The notes: generated from the letters alone by a model not told the origin. Numbered from the stretch's first letter, positions 14,677 to 22,613 are shown. The stretch is DNA of 32,234 nt from Bradyrhizobium sp. (GCF_030654605.1 NZ_JAURXB010000045.1:1-32234), one strand, 5' to 3'. Translations and numbers: made by a program.

Positions 14677-15464
14677 GACGGCGCCCCCTCGCGATGCCGC
14701 GCGTCGTACACCAGGCCCTCGCCGAGATAGATGGCACGAACCTGCGGATTGCGCCGGACTTCTTCCGGCGAGCCCTCGGCGATCAGGCTGCCGCGGTTGA
14801 GCACCAGGATGCGGTCGGCATGTTCGAACACCACATCCATGTCGTGTTCAGTAAAGAGCACGCCGATCGATTTCTCCCGCGCGATCCCGGCGGTGAGCCG
14901 CATCAGCTCGATGCGCTCGCGCGGCGCCATGCCGGCGGTCGGCTCGTCCATCAGCAGAAGTTTTGGCTGATTGGCGAGTGCGATGGCGAGCTCCAGCCGC
15001 TTCAGATCGCCATAGGCGAGTTCGCCGCAGGGCCGCTCGGCATAGCCGCTCATGCCGACCAGTTCGAGCAGCCGGCCGGCTTCGTCGCGCGCGAATTGCG
15101 GCGTCGAGGCCCAGACATTGAACAACTGCCGGCCATACGAGACCAGCGCGACCTGCACGTTCTCGCGCACCGTCATGGTCGGGAACGTCGCGGTGATCTG
15201 GAAGGTGCGGCCGACGCCGAGCCGCCAGACTTCGCGCGGCTTCTTGCCGGTGGTATCGAAGCCGAGCAGGTTGATACGGCCGGCGCCGGGGGTGGTCTGG
15301 CCGTTGAGCATGTCGAAACAGGTGCTCTTGCCGGCACCATTGGGGCCGATCAGCGCCAGGATTTCGCCGGCCTGCAGCGCGAACGAGACGTTGCGCACGG
15401 CGTGCACGCCGCCATAGGATTTGCTGAGGCCTTCGACCGACAGCAATGTGGGCGCGGTGCTCAT
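14673..15464 (-). CDS. livG: branched-chain-amino-acid-type ABC transporter ATPase, LivG-like
   Basis: 263 residues. Walker A GPNGAGKST at 40-48, the LivG-typical GRTFQI and TVRENVQVAL segments, signature region LAYGDLKRLELA, Walker B LLLMDEPTAG followed by MAPRERIELM, and FTEHDMDVVF as H-loop. The extra length in the C-terminus (RNPQVRAIYLGEG) is usual for LivG. It overlaps the permease gene upstream by 4 bp and livF downstream by 4 bp, so the three are translated as a coupled unit. Confidence 0.9.
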   Translation of the reverse strand: MSTAPTLLSVEGLSKSYGGVHAVRNVSFALQAGEILALIGPNGAGKSTCFDMLNGQTTPGAGRINLLGFDTTGKKPREVWRLGVGRTFQITATFPTMTVRENVQVALVSYGRQLFNVWASTPQFARDEAGRLLELVGMSGYAERPCGELAYGDLKRLELAIALANQPKLLLMDEPTAGMAPRERIELMRLTAGIAREKSIGVLFTEHDMDVVFEHADRILVLNRGSLIAEGSPEEVRRNPQVRAIYLGEGLVYDARHREGAPS

Positions 15465-17347
15465 TCAGCGCCCTCGATCCGGGATTTCAGCAGCGCGGGC
15501 TTTGGCAGTTCGGGCCGGCGGCGGTTGCGGAGGGTTTCGAACATGCCGACGATGCCCTTCGGGAACGCCACCACGATCAGCACGATGACGCCGCCCAGCA
15601 CCAGTTTTGAAAGGTCGGTCTGGCTGACCAGCCAGATCGAGAGCATCTTGTAGACGATGGCACCGATCACGGCGCCCGAAACCGTCTCGACGCCGCCGAG
15701 CAGCACCATGACCAGGGCATCGACCGACAGCGAGATGCCGAGACTGTCGGGAAACACGCTGCCTTTGAGGTAGGCGAACAGCGCGCCGGCAATACCGGCG
15801 ACGCTGCCGGCGATGACAAAGGCGGTCCACTGGATGCGCTTGGCGTCGATGCCGATGGCCTCGCTGCGCAGCAGTGAATCGCGCGTCGCCCGCAGCGCAT
15901 AGCCGAACGGCGAGAACACGATGATGCGCAGTGCAGCGACCGCGAGTGCTGCGACGCCGATCGACAGCCAGTAGAAGCTGGCCGGCCCTGCCGCCCATTT
16001 CTCGGGCCAGAGGCCCAAAATGCCGTTGTCGCCGCCGGTCACCGCGACCCACTGGAACGCGACCGACCAGACGATCTGCGCAAAGGCCAGCGTCAGCATC
16101 GCGAAATAGACGCCGGACAGCTGCACCGCGAAGAATCCGAAGATCGCGGCACCGAGACATCCCAGCAGCGGACCGAGCAGCAGGCAGACGATCATCGGCA
16201 AGCCCGCCATCTTGGCGAGGAAGGCGATGCCATAGGCGCCGAGCCCGAAATAGGCGGCGTGGCCGAACGACGCGAGGCCGCCGACCGACATCAGGAAATG
16301 CAGGCTGGCGGCAAAGATCACGAAAATCGCGATTTCCGAGCCGACCGTCAGCGCGTAGTTGCCGCCGACCAGCGGCAGCATCGCCGCCACGGCAAGGCCC
16401 GCCCACGCCGCGAGACGTTCGCCCGATGTCAGGGGACGCCAGGGATTGACGGTCAGTCCCGGCGTGCGGCGCGCCGCCGCTTCCTGCTTGCCGAACAGGC
16501 CCCATGGCCGCACGATCAGCACCACCGCCATCACCAGAAACACCAGGATGATGGAAATCTTCGGGAAAATGAGGATCCCGAAGGCGTTCAATTCCGACAC
16601 CAGCACGGCGGCGACGAAGGCGCCGATGATGCTGCCGAGGCCACCGATCACCACCACCACGAACACGTCGACGATGATGCGCAGGTCGAGCGCATGATGC
16701 ACCGCGTCGCGCGGGATCTGCAGCGCGCCGCCGAGGGCGGCGAGAAAGACCCCGAGCGCGAACACGCTGGTGAACAGCCATTTCTGATTGACGCCAAGCG
16801 CCGCCACCATGTCGCGGTCCTGCGTCGCGGCCCGCACCAGCACGCCCCAGCGGGTGCGCTGGAACAGGAGCCACAGCAATCCCAGCACGATCGGGCTGAG
16901 CGCGATGAGGAACAGATCGTAGGTCGGAATGTTCTGGCCGAAGAACTCGACCGCCCCCTTGAATCCGGGCGCGCGGCGGCCGAGCAGGTCGTTCGGTCCC
17001 CAGATCATCACCACCAGGTCCTGCACCATCAGGGTCAGCCCGAAGGTCGCCAGCAGCTGGAACAGTTCGGGCGCGTGATAGATCCGCCGCAGTAGCACCA
17101 TCTCGACGAGAACGCCGACCACCGCCACCACCAGCGACGCCAGCACGATGCCGGCCCAGAAGCCAAGCGCGCCGGAAAACCGTTCGGTCAGCGTGAACGC
17201 CACATAGGCGCCGAGCATGTAGAAGGCGCCATGGGCGAAATTGACGATCCGCGTCACGCCGAAAATGATCGACAGCCCCGACGCCACCAGGAACAGCGAC
17301 GCCGCGCTGGCAAGGCCGGTCAGGAACTGGACGAAGTAAAAGGCCAT
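15461..17347 (-). CDS. fused LivH-LivM permease of a Liv-type ABC transporter
   Basis: 628 residues, about twice the usual length of a single permease. Residues 1 to ~290 match LivH: the hydrophobic N-terminus, IIFGVTRIVNFAHGAFYMLGAY, and VVVIGGLGSIIGAFVAA near the end. A hydrophilic linker of some 25 residues (KQEAAARRTPGLTVNPWRPLTSGER) follows, then a LivM half with FGHAAYFGLGAYG, TGGDNGILGL, FGYALRATRDS and VLLGGVETVSGAVIGA. Each half carries the EAA-like cytoplasmic loop region (ALGVNQ / AIGIDAKR). One chain thus supplies both membrane subunits. Such fusions occur in some alphaproteobacterial aromatic-acid and urea-type relatives. The gene overlaps livG by 4 bp and is preceded by 232 bp of repeats. 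Confidence 0.9.
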   Translation of the reverse strand: MAFYFVQFLTGLASAASLFLVASGLSIIFGVTRIVNFAHGAFYMLGAYVAFTLTERFSGALGFWAGIVLASLVVAVVGVLVEMVLLRRIYHAPELFQLLATFGLTLMVQDLVVMIWGPNDLLGRRAPGFKGAVEFFGQNIPTYDLFLIALSPIVLGLLWLLFQRTRWGVLVRAATQDRDMVAALGVNQKWLFTSVFALGVFLAALGGALQIPRDAVHHALDLRIIVDVFVVVVIGGLGSIIGAFVAAVLVSELNAFGILIFPKISIILVFLVMAVVLIVRPWGLFGKQEAAARRTPGLTVNPWRPLTSGERLAAWAGLAVAAMLPLVGGNYALTVGSEIAIFVIFAASLHFLMSVGGLASFGHAAYFGLGAYGIAFLAKMAGLPMIVCLLLGPLLGCLGAAIFGFFAVQLSGVYFAMLTLAFAQIVWSVAFQWVAVTGGDNGILGLWPEKWAAGPASFYWLSIGVAALAVAALRIIVFSPFGYALRATRDSLLRSEAIGIDAKRIQWTAFVIAGSVAGIAGALFAYLKGSVFPDSLGISLSVDALVMVLLGGVETVSGAVIGAIVYKMLSIWLVSQTDLSKLVLGGVIVLIVVAFPKGIVGMFETLRNRRRPELPKPALLKSRIEGAE

Positions 17348-17387
17348 TGGGCGATCCGGGTTAGCGTCGATTCAGTTCGGTGGCTTT

Positions 17388-17427
17388 CATCCTTCGAGAC
17401 GCGGCGGAGGCGCCGCTCCTCAGGATG
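17388..17427. repeat. inverted repeat within the liv intergenic region
   Basis: CATCCTT..GCGGCG (17388-17406) pairs with CGCCGC..AGGATG (17411-17427) around a GAGG loop, giving an interrupted stem. This is the first of three hairpins in the 232-bp gap between the binding-protein gene and the permease gene. I recall the CATCCTTCGAGACGC type as a dispersed repeat in this bacterial group. Confidence 0.65.
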
Positions 17428-17442
17428 AGGTCCGTCCCCTTA

Positions 17443-17485
17443 CCTCTCCCCGCTTGCGGGGAGAGGTCGAATTGCGAAGCAATTC
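17443..17485. repeat. double hairpin (CCTCTCCCCGC and GAATTGC)
   Basis: An 11-bp perfect stem CCTCTCCCCGC/GCGGGGAGAGG with a 2-base centre lies at 17443-17466. It is followed at once by GAATTGC-GAA-GCAATTC at 17469-17485. Both are strong palindromes and the pair is typical of multi-copy intergenic elements in Bradyrhizobium-like genomes (from memory). Confidence 0.7.
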
Positions 17486-17540
17486 GGGTGAGGGGGATTA
17501 TCCACGAGTCCGAGTCTGTCGAGAGAGCCCCTCACCCCAA

Positions 17541-17569
17541 CCCTCTCCCCGTGAAGAACGGGGAGAGGG
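17541..17569. repeat. 12-bp-stem hairpin directly downstream of the binding-protein gene
   Basis: CCCTCTCCCCGT and ACGGGGAGAGGG form a perfect 12-bp stem with a 5-base loop. On the minus strand it starts 10 bases after the stop codon of the binding-protein gene. There it could stop some transcripts or protect the upstream mRNA from 3' decay, giving more binding protein than permease. Confidence 0.65.
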
Positions 17570-17579
17570 AGAAGCTACC

Positions 17580-18785
17580 TCAATCCTTCGGACGCATCTT
17601 CGAAACTTCGGCGTCGCTCGGCAGATAATCCGAGCCCTTGCGATAGACCGAGTTCACCATGATGCCCTTGCCGTCCTTCACCGCGGTCTTGCCGACGTAG
17701 GCGCCGAGCGTGGACTGGTGATCGATCTTGCGGAAGGTGATCTCGCCGAACGGCGACGGCATCGACAACCCTTCAGCCGCCGCGATCAGCTTCTCCGGAT
17801 CGTCGGAGTTGGCCTTGGCAAGAATCGCCGCCGCGGCCTTGATGGTCTGATAGCCGACGATCGAGCCGAGCCGCGGATAGTCGTTGAACTTGGCCTGATA
17901 GGCCTTGATGAACTTGTCGTGCTCCGGCGTCTTGATGTCGTACCAGGGATAGCCTGTCACGATCCAGCCTTCCGGCGTTTCTTCCTTGAGCGGATCGAGA
18001 TATTCCGGCTCGCCGGTGAGGAAAGACACCACCGAGCGATTCTTGAACAGGCCGCGGGTATTGCCTTCGCGCACGAATTTCACCAGGTCGGCGCCGAAGG
18101 TGACGTTGAGGATGGCTTCCGGATTGGCGGCGGCGATCGCCTGCACCACCGGCCCCGCATCCAGTTTGCCGAACGGCGGCCACTGCTCGTCGACCCACTG
18201 GATGTCGGGCCGCTTCTCCGACATCAGCTTCTTGAACACGGCGACCGCGGACTGGCCATATTCGTAGTTCGGCGCGACCGTCGCCCAGCGCTTGGCCGGC
18301 AATTTGGCCGCCGCTTCGGCCAGCATCGCCGCCTGCATGTAGTTGGAGGGCCGCAGGCGGAAGGTGTAGCGATTACCCTTGGACCAGGTGATGGCATCGG
18401 TCAGGGGCTCGGCCGCGAGGAAGAACACCTTCTTCTGGTTGGCAAAATCGGAGACGGCCAGACCGATGTTGGACAGGAACGTGCCCGTCAGCATCACCAC
18501 CTTCTCGCTCGACACCAGTTCGTTGGCGGCGGTGGTGGCGTCGGCGGGCTTGCCACTGTCATCCTTGGAGACGACCACGAGCTTCTTGCCGTTGATGCCG
18601 CCGGCGGCGTTGACTTCCTCGAGCGCCAGCTGCCAGCCCTTGCGGTAGGGCTCGGTGAACGCCGGCAACAGCGAGTAGCTGTTGATTTCGCCGATCTTGA
18701 TTTCGCCGCTCTGGGCAAAGGCGGAATGCGCCATGCCCGCGACCATGACCGCCAATCCCGCGCCTAACAAATATCTGCGTCGCAT
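17580..18785 (-). CDS. Liv-type ABC transporter periplasmic substrate-binding protein
   Basis: 401 residues. A Sec signal peptide covers about 1-24 (MRRRYLLGAGLAVMVAGMAHSAFA). The mature part is a type I periplasmic binding fold: IKIGEINSYSLLPAFTEPYRKG, EEVNAAGGINGKKLVVVSKDDSGKP, then VVMLTGTFLSNIGLAVSDFA and TFRLRPSNYMQA. The start has GGAGGG 8 bases upstream. It is encoded 27 bp after the DUF1185 gene and before the permease and ATPase genes. Liv-type proteins bind branched amino acids, amides, urea or aromatic acids. Because this one lies in a nicotinate-linked set, a pyridine carboxylate or a ring-opened product is a reasonable inference, but nothing in the sequence proves it. Confidence 0.88.
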   Translation of the reverse strand: MRRRYLLGAGLAVMVAGMAHSAFAQSGEIKIGEINSYSLLPAFTEPYRKGWQLALEEVNAAGGINGKKLVVVSKDDSGKPADATTAANELVSSEKVVMLTGTFLSNIGLAVSDFANQKKVFFLAAEPLTDAITWSKGNRYTFRLRPSNYMQAAMLAEAAAKLPAKRWATVAPNYEYGQSAVAVFKKLMSEKRPDIQWVDEQWPPFGKLDAGPVVQAIAAANPEAILNVTFGADLVKFVREGNTRGLFKNRSVVSFLTGEPEYLDPLKEETPEGWIVTGYPWYDIKTPEHDKFIKAYQAKFNDYPRLGSIVGYQTIKAAAAILAKANSDDPEKLIAAAEGLSMPSPFGEITFRKIDHQSTLGAYVGKTAVKDGKGIMVNSVYRKGSDYLPSDAEVSKMRPKD

Positions 18786-18812
18786 CCCTTAACCCTCCAC
18801 TGTGAGAAAAGA

Positions 18813-19397
18813 TTACCGTAGACCGTCTTCGCCTTTGACTTCCGCTACCGTCAATCCGCCGACGCGCGGTAGCGGCCTGCCAGAGTCGGTGACCGCGACC
18901 GCGACCATGATCTCGTTGGCGCGCGGCGCGTCGTTGATCATGACTTCCATGCCGTCGAAATGGCTGCGCACGAACGCCGCGTCCTTGTGGCCGAGCGGGA
19001 TGTCCAGTGTCGTGCCCGGCCCGCTGCGCTTCTTCGAGGACGGGATCAGGGCCGCGCCCTTGCCCAGCACCTTGCGCACCGGCGCACCCATCCTGGGATG
19101 CAGGATCGCGGCGGCGTGTTCCAGTTCGCCGTTCTCGCCGACCGCGGCGGCCTTGCCATAGCTCTGCGCCGTCGCGCCGTCGATCCCGAGCGCGGCCACG
19201 GCCTTTTTCGAAAGCAACTCGCCGAGCTCCTCGCCGATCGCAATCAGGGGCGAGAGGTCTTCGACGTAGCGGCCGGCAAAGGGATTTTCGATCACGGCAA
19301 TCGCCGCCGCGCGCCGGGTCGGCGGCGACACCGTCTGCCCCATTTCCAGGTAAGTCTCCTCGACCACCGTGACGATCTTGCGAATGATCGCGCTCAT
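18813..19397 (-). CDS. DUF1185 ('amino acid synthesis') family protein
   Basis: 194 residues, the usual length of the family. Segments I recognise: RKIVTVVEETYLEMGQ at the start, AAIAVIENPFAGRYVEDLSPLI, AALGIDGATAQSYGKAAAVGENGELEHAAAILHPRMGAPVR, and HFDGMEVMINDAPRANEIMVAVAVTDSGRP. The family has a fold related to Bacillus chorismate mutase, as also found in the domains of cyanuric acid hydrolase and barbiturase. No enzyme activity is established, to my knowledge. It lies 27 bp from both neighbours, between the UPF0280 gene and the binding-protein gene. A role in opening or processing a cyclic amide is a hypothesis drawn from fold and context. GGAG 6 bases upstream supports the start. Confidence 0.85.
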   Translation of the reverse strand: MSAIIRKIVTVVEETYLEMGQTVSPPTRRAAAIAVIENPFAGRYVEDLSPLIAIGEELGELLSKKAVAALGIDGATAQSYGKAAAVGENGELEHAAAILHPRMGAPVRKVLGKGAALIPSSKKRSGPGTTLDIPLGHKDAAFVRSHFDGMEVMINDAPRANEIMVAVAVTDSGRPLPRVGGLTVAEVKGEDGLR

Positions 19398-19424
19398 CGT
19401 GCTCCGCCTTGTTTTCGAACTCGC

Positions 19425-20336
19425 CTAAGCATGCATCAACCTTTCCATCGCGCTTGCAGCGGCCGGCGCCTGCAATGCGGTCGGCTCGGTCGCCTTCGGC
19501 GCCACGACCAGGCTCTCGCCATGCAAGCGCAATATGGCGTTGTCGATCAACCCCATCGCGAGCAGCCTGCGCGCACTCGCCGCACCGGCTTCGAGCGCCG
19601 CCGCAATCTCGGCTTCCGACAATTCGCCGACGCCGCGGGTGACCAGCCGGGCGCCGAGGTCGCTGTCCGGCTGCAGATCCTGCGCCGGGCAACGCATGAT
19701 GGCGGGATGTCCGGGCAGATCGACGGCATTGGCAATGATGGTGGCGGCGGCGTCGGCCTGCGACGCGGTTGCCGCCAGGACGGTCACGGCGTCGGCAATG
19801 CCGAGCGAAAAACTGCGCCCGTGGCGTCCGGAGGTCGCAATTCCCCGCGAGGGATCATCAACATCGATCACAATGGTTCGCATCGTCCCCGAGGCGTCCG
19901 GCCGGTCCATCAGGCCGACCGAAAAGCGTTCGCCATCGGCCAGGTGCAGCGCGATGTCGCCGCCATTGTTGACATAGGCGCGATCGAGGCGCGCCGCGCC
20001 GGTCATCGCACCGAGAATCTCCTCGGCGACGGAGCCTGCCACCGCCGCCATCGGCGTAATGAAGTGTGCAGCGGCAAAAGGTGCCACCGCTGTATGCATG
20101 CGGCGCGCGACCGCGCCTTGCAGCGGGCACCGGTCCGGATCGGCCGCCCGCCGCAGCAGCGGCAACTCGCTGCAGAGTTCGTCGAGCAGGCCGTTAAAGC
20201 GCTGTACTGCCGCGTCGTAGGCCGCACGCCTGTCGGCCTCGCTGCCGACCGCCTCCACGATGAGGTCGATCGGACCGTCCTGCAGATGCAGCCGCTTGCC
20301 GTCCGCCAGCAACCTGATTTGCGGAAGGCGCGTCAT
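19425..20336 (-). CDS. UPF0280 family protein (ApbE superfamily)
   Basis: 303 residues from the ATG at 20336, which overlaps the hnr-like stop codon by 4 bp (ATGA); the longer open frame upstream is a shadow of the hnr-like gene. Recognisable family segments: GPIDLIVEAVG, TPMAAVAGSVAEEILGAM, AYVNNGGDIALHL, GIATSGRHGRSFSLGIADAVTVLA and AATIIANAV. The NNGGDIA and GIATSGRHG..SFSLGIADAV stretches match the ApbE-like core used in FMN transferases and relatives. Whether it transfers flavin is unknown. The tight coupling to the hnr-like gene suggests that it matures that reductase or handles its product. The C-terminal 20 residues are Ala-rich. Confidence 0.85.
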   Translation of the reverse strand: MTRLPQIRLLADGKRLHLQDGPIDLIVEAVGSEADRRAAYDAAVQRFNGLLDELCSELPLLRRAADPDRCPLQGAVARRMHTAVAPFAAAHFITPMAAVAGSVAEEILGAMTGAARLDRAYVNNGGDIALHLADGERFSVGLMDRPDASGTMRTIVIDVDDPSRGIATSGRHGRSFSLGIADAVTVLAATASQADAAATIIANAVDLPGHPAIMRCPAQDLQPDSDLGARLVTRGVGELSEAEIAAALEAGAASARRLLAMGLIDNAILRLHGESLVVAPKATEPTALQAPAAASAMERLMHA

Positions 20337-21790
20337 GACCGCGGTTCCCCATTGGACTGCGGCGAAGGCATCGAGCGCGTTTCCGTGCTGTCCTTCAACG
20401 ACGCCAGCGGACGCACATGGTCCATATGGCCGCCCAGCGCGGCATAATCCGACAATTTCAGGGTAAACTCGATGGGCGCCACCAATGCGGGGGTCGGAAC
20501 GTAACCGAAGGCCCCGGCCGGCAACATCGTGACGTCCACCATGAAGGTGATGCCGCCGCCAGGCCAGACATAGACCGGCGCGCCGCCGCTGGTGACGCGG
20601 GTCAGCGCGTCCTTGACCGATCGCGTCAGCCGTACCGGATTGTCGGTGACCCCGGCGCGCAACGATCCGCCCGCCCCGGCCATGAACAGCACGGTGCACA
20701 GCGCCGGCTCGCAATTCTCCTGGATCCGCTCCACCGACAATCTCAAATCCACCGGCATCGGCCTTTCGACCGGCTGCAGCGCCGCGTCGAGTTCGTAGTA
20801 AGCCGCGTGTTCGCCTGTGGTGGAGACCATCAGCATGGTCAAGCCGGGGCGCGCCTTCCTGGCATCGAACGGACCCAGCACCGACAACGGATCGGAAATC
20901 ATGGTGCCGCCCCAGCCGGTGCCGGGCTCGGCGACCTGGAAATAACGGCCCGGCGTCGAGCGCCGCCCCTTCATCTTGATGCCGCTGTCGGGGATATCCA
21001 GCACCTTGCCGGCCTGGTGCTCCGAGAGCACGCCGGTGATGTGGTCGTCGACCACGACGACTTCGTCGACCTTGCCGTGCCATTGCTTCGCGAACATGCC
21101 GATGGTCGCCGAGCCGCAGCCGACCCGCATGCGCTCTTCCGGCACGCCGTTGACGATGGGCGGATAACCGGCCTGCACCACCACGGTGGCGCCGCCGTCG
21201 ATGGTGAGCTCGACCGGCTTGCAGTTGCTGAGGTCCATCAGCGCGTCGCAGGTGACGCGGCCTTCCTTCTTCGAGCCGCCGGTGAGGTGGTGCACGCCGC
21301 CGAGCGACAGCATCTGCGAGCCATATTCGCTCGTCGTGACGTGGCCGATCGCCTCGCCCTGCGCGCGAACCGTCGCGGTTTCCGGGCCGAGGTAACGATC
21401 GGTGTCGATCTTCACCTTGACGCCGCAATAACTGAAGATGCCCTCGGTCACCACCGTGACCATGTCGACGCCGTCGACTTCCGAGGAGACGATGAACGGC
21501 GCGGGCTTGTAATCGGGGTATGTGGTGCCGGCGCCGATCGCGGTGACGAAGACATCGGGTTCGTGCACCAGCTTGCCGTCCCAGTCACCGCCGGCCTGGA
21601 ACGGCACCAGCCGTCCGCCATGCGACACCGTCCGTTCCAGCACGATATGGGGATCGACCCGCACCAAACAGCCATCGTGATTGGCGTAGCGATCGCAGGC
21701 GCCTGCCGCACCGGGCTTAATGTAGCACATCACGGGACAAGCATCGCAGCGGATCTTGTCGTCGGCAGCGCTTGTCGGTTCAGTCGGCAT
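20333..21790 (-). CDS. 6-hydroxynicotinate reductase-like iron-sulfur protein (Hnr-like)
   Basis: 485 residues from the ATG at 21790, preferred to a TTG two codons earlier because GAGAG is well spaced. The N-terminus carries a Cys cluster CDACPVMC with Cys15, Cys18, Cys22 and a further Cys32 (GACDRY), fit for a [4Fe-4S] or similar cluster. Later conserved-looking parts are YCGVKVKIDTDRYLGPET, GGVHHLTGGSKKEGRVTCDAL, VDDHITGVLSEHQAG, FQVAEPGTGWGGT and VWPGGGITFMVDV. I recognise it as the family named after Eubacterium barkeri 6-hydroxynicotinate reductase, which forms tetrahydro-6-oxonicotinate using reduced ferredoxin. It is the first gene of the minus-strand set, divergent from nicAB. Activity is inferred from family and context; the family annotation itself rests on few biochemical examples. 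Confidence 0.8.
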   Translation of the reverse strand: MPTEPTSAADDKIRCDACPVMCYIKPGAAGACDRYANHDGCLVRVDPHIVLERTVSHGGRLVPFQAGGDWDGKLVHEPDVFVTAIGAGTTYPDYKPAPFIVSSEVDGVDMVTVVTEGIFSYCGVKVKIDTDRYLGPETATVRAQGEAIGHVTTSEYGSQMLSLGGVHHLTGGSKKEGRVTCDALMDLSNCKPVELTIDGGATVVVQAGYPPIVNGVPEERMRVGCGSATIGMFAKQWHGKVDEVVVVDDHITGVLSEHQAGKVLDIPDSGIKMKGRRSTPGRYFQVAEPGTGWGGTMISDPLSVLGPFDARKARPGLTMLMVSTTGEHAAYYELDAALQPVERPMPVDLRLSVERIQENCEPALCTVLFMAGAGGSLRAGVTDNPVRLTRSVKDALTRVTSGGAPVYVWPGGGITFMVDVTMLPAGAFGYVPTPALVAPIEFTLKLSDYAALGGHMDHVRPLASLKDSTETRSMPSPQSNGEPRS

Positions 21791-21896
21791 GAACAAGCTC
21801 TCAAAACCAGCGTCAAACTGTCGGAGATCAGGTGCGGCGTATCGTCAACGGAGTTGCGGCAGCGAACCTGTCGTGTCTTGCCGTTACCGCTATCTT

Positions 21897-21910
21897 GTTC
21901 GTATACGAAC
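21897..21910. promoter_or_regulatory. operator-like perfect palindrome, site 1
   Basis: GTTCGTATACGAAC is a perfect 14-bp palindrome in the 340-bp region between the hnr-like gene and nicA. On the plus strand it overlaps TATACG (21902-21907), a possible -10 element 18 bases after TTGCCG (21878-21883). It is also 107 bases upstream of the hnr-like ATG. It shares the consensus GTTYGTATRCRAAC with site 2. GTATAC-centred palindromes are common for GntR-type regulators; MarR-type binding is also possible. Confidence 0.65.
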
Positions 21911-22042
21911 GATGTTGCGCGCGCCGCCGAAAGCTGTCAAGCGCCTGCGCTGGCGAAAACCGCCGCTGCCGACAAAAACCGCAGTTTGCCTCGCAGCATT
22001 GTTCATAAACCGGGCAACGGATTCGGCCACGCGACGGTGCGC

Positions 22043-22070
22043 TTGCACGTTTGTATGCAAACGGTATCTT
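22043..22070 (+). promoter_or_regulatory. nicA promoter with operator palindrome (site 2) in its spacer
   Basis: A -35 hexamer TTGCAC (22043-22048) and a -10 hexamer TATCTT (22065-22070) are separated by 16 bases. The spacer begins with GTTTGTATGCAAAC (22049-22062), which is symmetric at 12 of 14 positions and closely related to site 1 located 152 bp upstream. A protein bound there would block RNA polymerase. The predicted transcript would start about 54 bases before the nicA ATG. Confidence 0.6.
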
Positions 22071-22130
22071 CGACTCGGTTTTCAAGGCGATGTTTTTTTG
22101 CAGCGCAACCGTTGCAGCGGGACCCCTGAC

Positions 22131-22613
22131 ATGACGCAGAGCACGATCCGCCTGACGGTCAACGGCAGAAGCCATGACGTCGAGGCCGACCCCGATACCG
22201 CGCTGCTTTACGTTCTGCGCAACGACCTCGAACTGAACGGACCGAAATACGGCTGCGGGCTGGGCGAGTGCGGCGCCTGCGCCGTGCTGATCGACGGCGT
22301 GGCGGCGCGATCCTGCGTGATCCCGATCGAGGGATGCGTCGGGCGCGACATCGTGACGCTCGAAGGTCTCGGCTCGCGCGATCGGCCCGATCCGGTGCAG
22401 CAGGCCTTCATCGCCGAACAGGCCGCGCAGTGCGGCTACTGCCTCAACGGCATGATCATCAGCACTAGGGCGCTGCTCAATCGCACGCCTCATCCTTCCC
22501 AGGCCGAGGTGATGGAAGCGCTGCGCTATCATCTGTGCCGCTGCGGCGCGCATATCGAGATCATGCGCGCGGCGATGCGGGCGGCGGGCCACGTCGCCGA
22601 GGCGGCGAGCTGA
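22131..22613 (+). CDS. nicA: nicotinate hydroxylase small subunit, [2Fe-2S] protein NicA
   Basis: 160 residues, the size of the Pseudomonas putida subunit. The N-terminal plant-type ferredoxin domain has Cys42, Cys47, Cys50 (CGLGECGAC) and Cys62. The C-terminal helical domain binds the second cluster through Cys101, Cys104 (CGYC), Cys136 and Cys138 (CRC). It passes electrons from the molybdenum site to the haem domain of NicB. The ATG has only a weak GCGGGA upstream. It overlaps nicB by one base (TGATG), so the two subunits are translationally coupled. Related two-subunit enzymes act on isoquinoline or aldehydes; the close NicB match and the adjacent pncB favour nicotinate. Confidence 0.88.
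   Translation: MTQSTIRLTVNGRSHDVEADPDTALLYVLRNDLELNGPKYGCGLGECGACAVLIDGVAARSCVIPIEGCVGRDIVTLEGLGSRDRPDPVQQAFIAEQAAQCGYCLNGMIISTRALLNRTPHPSQAEVMEALRYHLCRCGAHIEIMRAAMRAAGHVAEAAS

Noticed and set aside
16259..17095. 278-codon plus-strand frame opposite the LivHM fusion
   Set aside because: The product is a run of His, Asp and Arg typical of the antisense of a hydrophobic membrane protein.
17580..18785. Naming the binding protein livK/livJ for leucine uptake
   Set aside because: The fold is Liv-type, but the neighbours are nicotinate-related and ligand specificity cannot be judged from the sequence.
20417..22129. 570-codon plus-strand frame ending just before nicA
   Set aside because: It is antisense to the Hnr-like gene for most of its length, with a His/Arg/Gly-rich product and no supported start; its end next to nicA is chance.
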